DNA from: Monocercomonoides exilis
Lineage: Eukaryota > Preaxostyla > Oxymonadida > Polymastigidae
Reading direction: 5' to 3'
Assembly (NCBI GenBank): GCA_001643675.2
Contig: LSRY02000007.1
Location: 1,566,001 to 1,630,000, forward strand
Length of the DNA stretch: 64,000 nucleotides
Part shown: positions 33,589-43,899 of the stretch, piece after piece
How the letters are laid out: each line of letters opens with the position of its first letter
Position numbering within the stretch: position 1 is the stretch's first letter
The notes under the pieces: generated by a model
The model's input: only the letters and a program-made list of their open reading frames with translations
The model's database searches: none
What the model was told of the DNA's origin: nothing
Made by a program: the position numbers and the translations under genes

Positions 33589-35718
33589 TGGCAAATGACG
33601 GCTTATTTTTTGGCTGTTGTTTTCCTTCAAAGTGTATGGAGTTATACATATTGGGGGGAGACTTATCCTATTGAGTCGTTAACATTAACAGGGTTTGTTC
33701 TATAATTTAAAACTTTTTTCTTAAACTTACTGTAAATTAGTGAACATGCTTATTATAGTTCACCTGGGATTTCTGGGATGCTGTATTGGAATTTTCGTGA
33801 TTATGTCAGATGCACATATGATGAGTGGTGGTGTACTCCGTCGAAATATGCACTTGCATATTTCGTTTCGGGAAGCGAAAGCTATATGTTAAATATTTCA
33901 CTTCAAGAGAATGTATCTACTCAATCAAGTTTTACTGGGCTTCGCTGGATTTGTGTGAACATGTTTTTTTTTTTTAATACGTTCTCAAAAATTCTTTTTT
34001 TCTCAGTTGGATGGAGAGAAGATTTTCTTTATGTTGACCTTATTTGTTCAGCAACAACAACTCAAACATTTGTTAAAACGTATGTATTTTGTATTTTTTG
34101 CTCTTCTGATATGTATATATACATATATTTATTCAAAATTTCACCACAAAAGAGTTACTTCATCTTCAACTAACTGGATGGTAACATTTCGCACTCCTTG
34201 TGCTTGCCCAAATTCTTCTGTAAATGAAACGACAGTCATAAAGAGGAATGACTACACTTTATTTCTTTCATTAGGGTTGGGACTTGGAATTCCCGTTGTG
34301 GTAATAATTGTGATATTATTGGTATTTTTCTGCTACAAAAAACGGTATAAACAATCTTTTTTAAATAAATTCTTATCTCTATTTTCTTGTCTGAACATAT
34401 TAATATCCTTTTATTCACAATGTGAAATTCAAATGATATTGAAATTATTCAAAATTTTTAAAAATTTAATAGCAAAACTCATAACACCGTCCATATTCCG
34501 TATCAGCAGACTGATGCGAACATTTCAGAGATCCGAAATGGCTCACGGCGAGGCACGACGATGATGCCCAACGGTAGAGACAGCAATGCTTCTGGCCAGC
34601 TGCTGAGCGGGGGAAGCAGAGGAGGAGGAAGAGGAGGAGGCAGAGGAGGTGGAGGAGGCATCTGGAGCGAGCTTGAGGAGGAAGAAGACGGCGAGGGAGG
34701 CAATTCTGGCGAGTGCGAGGTGATTCCGACGTTCACCTATCTGCGCGACCCGAAGAAGGACAAGCAGCCGAGTGGGGCAGGCGAAGGCAGCGAGATCCGC
34801 TCTGTGCAGACGTCGCTGGGGAAAGTGAGGTATGTTACGCTCTCTTCACCAGAGGAGACGCAACTTTCTTCTCCTTCTTCCTCTCCTTCTACCACTCCTT
34901 CTTCTTTTTCTCCTTCTTCTTCTCCTTCTCCAAATAAAGTGTCTGTCACACCTTCTGCATCAGCTTCCCGCCAGCAAGCTTCTAACGCTGCTGATAATTC
35001 TATTGCTTCTTCTCATTCTCTTTCTCCTTCCTCTTCCTCTTCCTCTTCCATTCAAATCAATTCAGTCAATTCTTCCAACCGTCAGCTCGAACAATCAACT
35101 GGTGGATTTCTTCCTCCTCCGCCGCCGCCGCCTTCTTCTCTGTTGGCATCGACTCATCGCTCTGCTGGCTTTGTTTCTGTGCCTGTCTCATCCAGACAGA
35201 CAATTAGTGCTTCTTCTTCTTCTCCTTCTTCTTCTTCTCATTCCTCTCTTTCTTCTTCTTCTGTTTCATCATCATCTTCTACTACTGCTGCTACCACTAC
35301 CATTACTTCTTTCCCTTCTTCTTCTGCACTGCCTCCACCAGCAACTGAGCACAAGCCATTGTATTATCTGAAGTCTAACCAACAATACCAACAATATCAA
35401 CAGAATCAATACAATCTGAGTCAAAATCAAAATCTGAATCAGAATCCGAATCCGAATCAAAATCAGATCCAAATGCAGACAGCAAATGCACATCAGCCAC
35501 AATTTTCACTTGTTGACCGTCGAATGCTACCTTCTGTCCAACAATATTATCTCTCTGCAAGTTCTGCTTCTCCCACCTTCTTTGGCAGAGCCAGTGGCAG
35601 CAGCAGCAGCAATGGAAGCAGTGGAAGTGGCAGTGGTACACGCCTTCAAGATAAGGGGATGGCAAATTCTTATTCTTATGCTCCTTATCCTTCATCATCT
35701 TCATTATCATCATCTTCT

Positions 35719-35750
<32 letters not shown>

Positions 35751-36093
35751 AGATAATTGTCAAACACCTTCCACTTCTCCAATTAATCAGATGGCGTTGC
35801 CTTCTCTTGCCTCTACTCCTCTCTCGCTGCCTGCTGCTCCTTCGAGCAATTTGGGAATATCACAAGCTTCTTCCTCCTTCTCTTCTTCTTCTCTTTCTTC
35901 CTCTTCTTCTTCTTTGGCCAATTCACAGATGAGTAAATCCTTCATATTTACCAAACCCCCTTCTGCTTCTTCTTCCTCTTCTTTATCAACGGACTCATCT
36001 TTTTTGAATCAATCCCAGCATCAAACACCAGAACAAGCTGTTGAAACAACAGAAACTGAAACAGTTGCAGATTCTGTTTCTGAGCAGGAATAA
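33589..36093 (+). CDS. Type I membrane protein with MRH-like lumenal domain and long disordered cytoplasmic tail
   Basis: Five exons join in frame with short introns (about 33699-33746, 33967-34018, 34080-34152, 34345-34469). A signal peptide (MTAYFLAVVFLQSVWSY) precedes a ~170-residue lumenal domain. Its C-terminal pattern, FLYVDLICS, then about 20 residues, then WMVTFRTPCACP, matches the last part of mannose-6-phosphate receptor homology (MRH) domains. One transmembrane helix follows (LGLGIPVVVIIVILLVFFCY) with a basic CYKKR stop. The cytoplasmic tail (over 500 residues) has a Gly/Arg-rich GGSRGGGRGGGRGGGGG, an acidic LEEEEDGEGG, then Ser runs and a Gln/Asn-rich QYQQYQQNQ section. MRH proteins bind glycans and sort lysosomal enzymes or act in ER glycoprotein quality control. 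A sorting-receptor role is an inference. MRH assignment is moderate because only half of the fold is clearly matched. Confidence 0.7.
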
Positions 36094-36480
36094 ATAAACG
36101 TGAATTTTTTGAGGTTATATAACTATTATCCCGTGACGATTGATGCGGGGGTTGATTGTTCAATATTTCTATAATATTGTTATCGGAAATTTTGAACAAT
36201 TTCCTCCTTCTGGAATCAAAGAATTACATATCTATTATTAACTTTTTGAATATTATATCTTATTGCTGCTTTATTTTGAGGACTTTGATTGCATTTATGT
36301 TATCTGTACATGCTTTCATTAAATTTTAGTTTTATGTTACAAAACATTTAGAGTTATGTTCTTTAGCTATGCGTAAGAGCGGTTTTTAACCACAAGTGAT
36401 TTGATCTTTTATAACCATTAGTTTTTTGAGATTTTGTATTTTTTTGAAAAAGCATTCTAATTCTTTTTAAATATAGCTTT
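36094..36480. other. Intergenic region between co-directional genes
   Basis: The 387 bp separating the MRH-like gene from the PP1-type phosphatase are AT-rich. They hold the terminator/polyadenylation region of the former and the promoter of the latter. I see no RNA gene or repeat. Confidence 0.4.
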
Positions 36481-38854
36481 ATGTCTTTGGAAATTTATCA
36501 AAAATGTCGAATACCTAGAGAATACTTTGCTGATATGCCATCATCCAATGACACAAACTTCATTATCGCCCAGCTGCTTTCAATGTTCACAAATACAACA
36601 GCTAAATATGTCAATATCCCAGAAAATTTAATAAAAGGTTTTTGTAATGCGAAAATATAGAATTTTCAAACAATAAAATTTCAAATTTCATTTTTTAAGC
36701 ATTAATTTTTGAAGCAAGATCTGTTTTTTTAAAAGAACCAACTGTCTTGGAATTGGATGCGCCAATTCAGATTTGTGGTGATATTCATGGTCAATTTTAT
36801 GATCTTTTGAGATTGTTTGAAGTGGGGGATTTTCCTCCAAACGTTTCGTATCTTTTTCTTGGGGGTTTGAGAATTTAATATTCAGTTAATTTATGAGATT
36901 CTTTGATATTTTTTTTTCAGATTATGTTGATCGTGGCGATTTTTCTCTTGAATGCATTATGCTTCTACTCTGCTATAAAGTTCGTTATCCAGACAAAATT
37001 TATCTTTTGAGAGGAAATCATGAATGTGCGAGTATTAATCAACTATATGGATTTTTTGATGAATGTTTTTCCAGATACTCTGAAAATCTATGGAGAATGT
37101 TTAATGAAATGTTTCAATGCCTTCCACTTTGCGCTGTATGCCTTAATTTTTTGTTTTTCGTCTTTTTAATTCAACAATTAATTTTTTTATTAATCTTTGA
37201 ACTTTAATATCTTTCAATTCTTCTTTAGATAATTGACAATCTAATATTTTGTACACACGGAGGCCTATCTCCGCAGTTAGAGACTCTAAATCAAATAAAA
37301 GCAATTACTCGTCCCGTATGCGTTCCCTCAAGAGGACTCATTTGCGACTTGCTTTGGGCAGATCCAGACAAAGACGTGAAAAAATGGGGTATAAACGATA
37401 GAGGAGCTTCTGTAACATTTGGTTCAGAGGCAATTGATGCGTTTTTACAGCGAAATGACTTCGATCTTATTGTGCGGGCGCATCAGGTGGTTGCGAACGG
37501 CTTTGAGCTGATGTTTGACGAGAAGCTGGTGACGCTGTTTTCAGCGCCGAATTACTGCAACGACTTCCAAAACAGCGGGGCCATCCTGTCTATCAACAAG
37601 CAGCACAATGTGGCGTTTAGTGTGATCCGCCCGCGGCAGACGCCGATCATAGTGGACGAGTCGAGCTGCATCCGGCGCTATCCGGCGGGGGCGACAAACA
37701 AGTGGGTGGTGGCTGTGATGTCGGGGAAGACAAAGCCACTGGAACTGATGCTCGGAATGGCATTAGCACAGGAAAAGCAGAGCACACAGCAAAGTGCCAC
37801 TCCGCCGCCTACTGCGTCAGAGAAGGAGAAGCACTGGGAAGGCACAAGCGAGGCGGTGAAGCGGTTTTATATGGACCAGATGGATGGGGCACAGACAGAA
37901 GATAATACGGAACAGGAACAGCAATCTCAGCAGCAACTTCAACAGCAGCAGGCAGAATCAAGTTCTTCCACTTCATCTTCATCCGTTTCATCATCATCAT
38001 CATCACCATCATCATCAACAACAACAACAGCTCCGATTGATGCACCATCATCTTCCATATCAACTCCTGTTCAGCCTCAGCGCCAGCTTCAGCAACCGTC
38101 TGGAATAAGACCCAACCCTTCTCTTGTCCACCAGTCGCGCTCAGCACCACGCCCTGTTTCAACTCCGTCTTCACTCACACCACGCAGACTACCAAACTCT
38201 CTTCAGAAGACAACTCCGCTTCAGCATCGGCACACACAGAAAGGATTCACTTCATTGGCCTCGCCTTCCCTTCCTTCCTCCTTCACATCCTCTGCTCCTT
38301 CTCCCTTGAAGCGCTCTCCCTCTTTGTCTCGCAGTGAGATGCTGCAGGGCCATCGGTCCACTTCTCCGTCTGCCACGCAGCCTCTCCAGTCTCCTCGTGT
38401 GCTGTGCCACTCGCCCGGGAAGCCGCGTCCTGAAGTGCGCCGCCAGCTCCACACGCAGACAGCTGTCGGGTCCGCGATGGCGGCTGCTCCGGGGCAGCAT
38501 TTCCAGCGCCCTGCTTCAGCTCCTTCGTCATACACATTCAACACTTCATCGTCAATGAGCCGGCTGGCTGCACTTTCCTCTTCGAATGCGTCTGTTGTGC
38601 CTCCATATCCTTACTCTTCGACGACTTCTACTGCGTTTCCTTATCCCTCTTCTTATTATGCAGCTTCCTCACACACTCCGCAGACTGTTAGTCAGTGCTC
38701 ATTTCATCCTTCGGCCTCTTTTTCTGTTCCTTCACAGACTTCATCTTCATCTATTTTTTCATATTCAACTCAGAATTCTTCATTCTCTTCTTTTGATAGC
38801 TCAATACAATCTCGACTTGAGAATTTGGCAACTGAAAGAGCACAACCGTCGTGA
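36481..38854 (+). CDS. PP1-type Ser/Thr protein phosphatase with ~400-residue C-terminal extension
   Basis: Four exons (36481-36637, 36700-36864, 36921-37135, 37229-38854) give 720 residues. All metallophosphatase signatures are present: [50 protein letters not shown] and [17 protein letters not shown]. These supply the Asp, His and Asn ligands of the two-metal site. The sequence resembles PP1 more than PP2A ([15 protein letters not shown]). Catalytic PP1 subunits are about 320 residues. Here a low-complexity tail rich in Ser, Pro and Gln follows residue ~330. PP1 dephosphorylates many substrates through regulatory subunits; the tail may take part in localisation. The GDYVDRG motif is split by a 56-nt intron with a GTTTGA donor. 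Co-occurrence with a Ser-tailed CK1 in the same window is notable. Confidence 0.92.
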
Positions 38855-39079
38855 AATTATGTTCTAATAATTTATCTGATGTCATGTTTGATTTTTGCAA
38901 TTAACAAATTTTTCATTTCAAATTTTTTTAATGAGGGGAAAATATTTTTCGTTTCTTAACCTCTTTTTCGAGCTTTTTAAAGATAGTAGTTGGTTGAATT
39001 TTAATTATCTATTGAAAGCTCTTTTCAATTTTTTTTTTTTGAGACTTGATCAATTGCCCCATTTAAAACAAATAATTGA

Positions 39080-40618
39080 ATGTGTGCAACAAAGGCGGAA
39101 GAATATAAACCTGTGCTCACAAAGGAAACAATAAATCCACTTGTCTTGGAGGCGAAGTATGCGGTTAGAGGAAGAATTCCATCCAGGGCAGATGAGATCC
39201 AATCTGAAATTGACTCAGGAGAAAAATCAAAATGGCCATTTGAAAAAGTTATTTATTGCAATATCGGAAATCCTCAGCAGTTAGAACAAGAGCCATTGAC
39301 ATTCTACCGCCAAGTGTGCGCACTTGTGGTTTACCCCAAACTTTTAAAGGATCCCCACGTTGGAGAAATATTTCCTGTTGATGTTCGAGAAAGAGCTCAA
39401 TACATTATCGATCACACACCCGGAGGCATCGGGGCTTATTCAAAGAGTCAGGGTTTAGAATTTGTAAGAAAAGATGTTGCTGATTTCATTGGAAAAAGAG
39501 ACGGATTTCCTTGCAGTGCAAGATCAATTTTTCTAACTCAGGGAGCTTCACCTGGGATTCAAACTATTATGAACGTTTTCATACGTAAGCCGACTGATGG
39601 ATGTCTCGTTCCAACCCCTCAGTATCCTCTTTATTCCGGAAGCCTCGCGTTATATGGTGGAAGAAGAGTTCCATATTTTCTTGACGAAAAAACTGGATGG
39701 TCGCTTTCAGTCGCAGAAATGAAAAGGTCTCTTGATTCTGCAAAAGAATTTGGAATTGAAACTCGTGCAATTGTTGTAATAAACCCTGGCAATCCAACTG
39801 GAGCTTGCCTAACGGAACAGAATATATTGGATATTCTTCGTTTTGCTCGCAGAGAACACCTCATCGTAATGGCCGATGAAGTTTATCAAAAGAATATTTA
39901 CAGAAAAGAAGAAAAACCGTTTATTTCTTTCAGACAAGTTCTCCTGAAGAATGAAGCAGAGCTCAAAGGATTGGAATTGGTTTCTTTTAATTCGATTTCA
40001 AAGGGTTTCATGGGAGAATGCGGAATTAGAGGAGGGTATTTCCAAATGGAAAATGTTGACGAAGAAGTGCAACAAGAATTGGTGAAGTTGGCTTCACTTT
40101 CTCTTTGCCCAAATCTTATGGGACAAGTTATTGTTGATTTGATGGTAAAACCTCCAGCTGAATCTGAGCCAAGTTATGAACTCTATCAAAAAGAATCGGG
40201 AGACATTTTACGTTCATTAGCGAATAGGGCCAGACGTTTGAGCGAAATGTTGGACAATCTTCCATGCTGTTCTTGCCAGACTATAGAATCTTCTTTGTAC
40301 GCATTCCCTCAAATCTTTCTGCCACCCAAATTTATTGAAGAGGCCCAGCAAAAGGGAATCGATCCAGATGAATATTATTGCTTATCTCTTATTGAAAAGC
40401 AGGGATTGTGCATTGTTCCAGGAAGCGGATTTGAGCAAGAGAAAGGAACGCATCATGCAAGAATCACAATTCTTCCTCCAGAAAATCAATTTGATGCAAT
40501 AATTAGTAAGTTTGCACTGCACCATGAACAGATGTTAAAAGAATATGCAACTCCTGAATGGATTGATACCATTGAAAAAGAAAAAAAGAGAGTGAAAGAA
40601 GAATTCACAAAGAAATAA
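39080..40618 (+). CDS. Alanine aminotransferase
   Basis: A single exon of 512 residues runs from ATG at 39080 (MCATKAEEYKPVLTKETINP) to TAA. It is a fold-type I PLP enzyme of the alanine transaminase subfamily: NIGNPQQLEQEPLTFYRQV, YSKSQGLEFVRKDVADFI, FLTQGASPGIQTIMN, VVINPGNPTGACL, ADEVYQKNIY, and SISKGFMGECGIRGGY with the Schiff-base lysine. It interconverts alanine + 2-oxoglutarate and pyruvate + glutamate. In anaerobic protists this reaction often supports alanine as a fermentation end product. No mitochondrial presequence is evident, so a cytosolic location is inferred. The length matches the family. Unlike its neighbours it has no intron and no Ser-rich tail. Confidence 0.95.
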   Translation: MCATKAEEYKPVLTKETINPLVLEAKYAVRGRIPSRADEIQSEIDSGEKSKWPFEKVIYCNIGNPQQLEQEPLTFYRQVCALVVYPKLLKDPHVGEIFPVDVRERAQYIIDHTPGGIGAYSKSQGLEFVRKDVADFIGKRDGFPCSARSIFLTQGASPGIQTIMNVFIRKPTDGCLVPTPQYPLYSGSLALYGGRRVPYFLDEKTGWSLSVAEMKRSLDSAKEFGIETRAIVVINPGNPTGACLTEQNILDILRFARREHLIVMADEVYQKNIYRKEEKPFISFRQVLLKNEAELKGLELVSFNSISKGFMGECGIRGGYFQMENVDEEVQQELVKLASLSLCPNLMGQVIVDLMVKPPAESEPSYELYQKESGDILRSLANRARRLSEMLDNLPCCSCQTIESSLYAFPQIFLPPKFIEEAQQKGIDPDEYYCLSLIEKQGLCIVPGSGFEQEKGTHHARITILPPENQFDAIISKFALHHEQMLKEYATPEWIDTIEKEKKRVKEEFTKK

Positions 40619-41160
40619 ATCGTATTCACAACGATTTTAAAATGTTGCTTTATAATGGAGCGTTAGAAATATTATTTTTGATACATGTGCGTGATGTATT
40701 TTATTAGTTCAGAGTGAAATGTTATTCTGTTATGTTTCATTTTACAACTGTTTTTAGAAATAATAACCAATATACGTTGAATGAGATTTTTAAGATCATT
40801 TTCTTAATAATGTTAATCCACTACAAATGCTCATATTAATAATGTGAGAATTTTTATTGATCTTCATTTCAAAATCTTTTTATAAATATGGTGATTCAAA
40901 TGATATAATTTGATTTTGGAAGGTTCAGCGAATTTTTTTATCTATTAGATAGAGATAATATTTCTAATTTTTAAATTATAGTCTCGTATATATTTTGATG
41001 TTTTATTAACAAAAATCTTGTAAATGTCATCTTTTTATTGCGACTTTATTCTTCATTGATTCAAAAACAATTCGAAATGAAAAAACAAAATGTGACGCAA
41101 AATAAACAAACAAACAAACAAAGAAACAAACAAACAAATAATAATAATTATAATAATAAT
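40619..41160. other. AT-rich intergenic region ending in CAAA/AAT simple repeats
   Basis: The 542 bp downstream of alanine aminotransferase contain AAAC/CAAA repeats (about 41101-41138) and an AAT-rich run directly abutting the terminal inverted repeat at 41161. I see nothing coding. Confidence 0.5.
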
Positions 41161-41266
41161 AGGGTGCATATTTTATCTTGACCTCAAAAATTTATCTCAA
41201 CCTTTTTTTTGAAACTTTCTGAAGCTTTTTTCGAGCTTAGCAATGGTTTGAAACAAAAACAAAATA
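41161..41266. repeat. Outer left terminal inverted repeat (start) of the 7.5-kb element
   Basis: This segment from the terminus to the Merlin target site pairs with the right-end segment ending at 48663. It contains the subrepeats TTATCTTGACC and TTATCTCAACC. The repeat resumes at 42670, beyond the Merlin insertion, which shows that Merlin landed inside this arm. Confidence 0.6.
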
Positions 41267-41274
41267 AATAGACT
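41267..41274. repeat. Target site duplication AATAGACT (left copy) of Merlin insertion
   Basis: The 8-mer AATAGACT directly precedes the left terminus and is repeated exactly at 42662-42669 after the right terminus. Eight to nine bp is the duplication length known for Merlin/IS1016-type transposons. Confidence 0.85.
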
Positions 41275-42661
41275 GGCATTAGTCGATTTGATCGACACCC
41301 TAAAATAATCAAAATTTCGGATTTCTTTTTGATAGAAATAACAAATTAGTAATAATAAATGTGTTTAAAGGCATTTGAGTTATGACATTAGGGTTTGAAG
41401 TGGGAAAAGGAGTTAAATAAAAAACTGTTCAGTGAATGCATTCCTTATCTTTTTCATCAATATGATCGCTATCAGAAGATCTGTCAGATGATATTTCTTC
41501 TGTTGCTGTTAAAGAAGAATCATCATCTCCGTCAGATTCTGTGGATTCTTCATCGCTAAATTCGATCGGAGTTCCCATTTTTTTTATTTTCCACTTCTTT
41601 GCAAAAAAACATGACCTCCGCAAATTCAGGAAATTCCATTGATTTTCTTTTTGTTGATACAAATTCTGCAATTATTTCGTCTTTATATCTATTTTGAATT
41701 CCACACGAAGGGAGAAATTTCCGAAATTCACTCCAAACAGCTTCAATGGTATTTGAACACACGCCCTTTTCAGTTTTATATCTGTATTTATGGCATACGG
41801 TGTGATGATCGAATCCCAATGATTTCAATGATGCATAAGCCTTCCATTCGTCGGAGTTGATTGAAGAACCTGGGGTAACGTTTGTCATTATTAAGGGTAA
41901 TTATTGCTCTTTTTTTCTGTTCTTAACTCTTATGATGATGAAATTTCCAAGATCTTCTCCAGTTTTTCTTTTTTCGACCATGCCAAAAAGCCAAATTTGC
42001 TTTTTTCTTCTTCCACGGTGATATTTTCTTCGTCTGAGCAGCATTTCATCAATTTCGACGATCTGTCCATCTTTTCCTAGCTGTTCAAAATTTTGACACG
42101 GGTTTGAAACTCGTACTTGTCGTGATAAATTCATGTAATATGAAACTGTGTCTTTATTTGCATTAAGCAACATACAAATATGATAATTTTTTAATCGAAT
42201 GAATATGAAGAGCAGCAAAAGTGATAATATCGAAATTCCCAATTTGGAATTTTTCATATGCGTATCTGCGAACACTGTTTTTCTTGATTTGCAATTCGGA
42301 CACCTAAAAATTCTATCTTGAACAGAATCCTTTGTGAAATACATTATTGATCCGCACTTCTCGCACTCCTTCTTTTTGTCCGATAAAATTTGTAATCTAA
42401 ACCAATCCCAGCAAATTTCTTCGTTATGAAACATTGAAAAATAAGATGAGATCTCCTTCTTTTCCTCCATTTAACAATTGTTTTTAATGATCATTATCCC
42501 TTTTATTAAAAAATTTTCTGTTTATTTTTGATAATAAAAATAGAAATAGATCCCAGATTTTCACGTTGTGACATTGTTCATATTAATAATAGATTTCATT
42601 TGATGCAAAAATTATACTGACTTATCGATTTTTTAGGGTGTCGATCTAATCGACTATTACC
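41275..42661. mobile_element. Merlin-type DNA transposon, copy 1 (1387 bp)
   Basis: Terminal inverted repeats at 41275-41305 and 42631-42661 match at 28 of 31 positions (outer sequence GGCATTAGTCGATTTGATCG against GGTAATAGTCGATTAGATCG). An exact 8-bp direct duplication AATAGACT flanks the element. The interior carries one minus-strand ISXO2/IS1595-like transposase frame. Intact ends and an intact target duplication indicate recent insertion, although the transposase has a premature stop and an apparent frameshift. It lies inside the left arm of the larger 41161-48663 element, so it inserted later than that element. Confidence 0.88.
41429..42470 (-). pseudogene. Merlin/ISXO2-like transposase, disrupted by a stop and a frameshift
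   Basis: The frame begins with ATG at 42470 (MEEKKEISSYFSMFHNEEIC). An N-terminal zinc-ribbon-like motif (CEKCGSIMYF then FRCPNCKSRK) is typical of ISXO2 transposases. The DDE-type core has the first acidic block VEIDEMLLRRRKYHRGRRKK, followed by SDEWKAYASL (second Asp), HHTVCHK, and SNTIEAVWSEFRKFLP, where the third acidic residue is expected. An in-frame TAA at 41901-41903 interrupts the gene between the first and second blocks. Near 41580 the frame must shift to reach an acidic tail (SDEESTESDGDDDSS) ending at 41429. The copy at 54841-55603 has the same tail type, which supports the shift. Probably inactive, unless the stop is suppressed. Confidence 0.85.
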
Positions 42662-42669
42662 AATAGACT
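42662..42669. repeat. Target site duplication AATAGACT (right copy) of Merlin insertion
   Basis: Exact direct repeat of 41267-41274 immediately outside the right terminal inverted repeat of the Merlin element. Confidence 0.85.
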
Positions 42670-43890
42670 TTCTGATATATTTATTTTTCAGAATTCTGTT
42701 GAAAAAAATTATGAAATCTTTATGTTCTAAAAAATATTCAAAATTTTTATTATTTTTGGACCCAGATCAAAGACTTGCTGGCTTTGAAGCTATTATTTCT
42801 TAATGAACGTTTAAAGCCACAGCATCACAATTCCGCATTCCTATATTATTGTTTTTACTTGTTTTTGACTTTTTCAATTTAATTTTTGACCTTTTTTTCT
42901 CATATCACTGTTTTTGCTTAAAACACGATTTTTTTAATAAACAAGTGTTTGCGTCAAATTTTATTAAAAAGAAAAAAATATTCAAAATCTTATTTATTGT
43001 TTATTTGTATTAAGTTTTGAAACGAAAAGGAACTTTTCAAGAATTTGAACTGAAAAGCATGTATATATCATTTTTTTGTGTTTCAAATTACCAAACACTC
43101 ACAAATAAATTATCGTTTTAACACACAAGAATCGTTTTATTTTGATAATGTTTATGAATCATTTCAATGTATTTCAAAACAAATTCATATGTTTCTTTAA
43201 AACCGTGTTTTTAGAAAAAATGTGTGAAATGAGTAAAAGTGTTAAAAAAAACAAGTTGAGAAAGTTCAAAACTAGTTTAACTTATAAAAAATGAACGATG
43301 TATTATGATATGGGTATTTTTTTTGAAAAGTCACAAAATATTAATTGATCTGAAAATCAGATCATTAATGATCAGAAAATGTTGATCATTCCGTTCCCAT
43401 CATATATTGTCCTTTATTTCAATTTGTAGCTTATTTGACTAATAATAATGTATTAAGTTTCAATATGATTCATTTCATATAAACTTTTAGTTTAATTGTT
43501 GTATGTGTATAAGTGCATATTCTTTTAGTCATTATTCATGATGAACAATCAAATGCAATTATTTTCAACCATTTCATTTCATACGTTTTTATATATGTCT
43601 TATTTTATTGTTTATTAACTAACTCCTTTTTCACATTATTCAATTTCCAACAAAGGAATGATTAAACATATCTTTTCTTGTAATTCTTATTCATATTTAT
43701 GATTTTGAAGAATACAACACTAAAAAGCTTTAAATGCACGAATTCATTCAAAGTTGTGCGAATAGAACGTATATACATGTTAAAAAATGCTTCAAACAAT
43801 CTTTCAATTGAAAGGTTCTTGTATTATTAATTTCAAAATCACTCTTATTTTTCATCTTTCAGTTTAAATGATGTTTCAGACGCTTTGAAA
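42670..43890. other. Inner part of left long TIR and AT-rich spacer of the 7.5-kb element
   Basis: No coding frame is convincing. Blocks near 42768 (GATCAAAGACTTGCTG) and 43318 (TTTTTTGAAAAGTCAC) pair as inverted repeats with about 48455 and 48385. A local palindromic series of GATCA motifs lies at 43340-43390. Confidence 0.45.
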
Positions 43891-43899
43891 TTAACAGCA

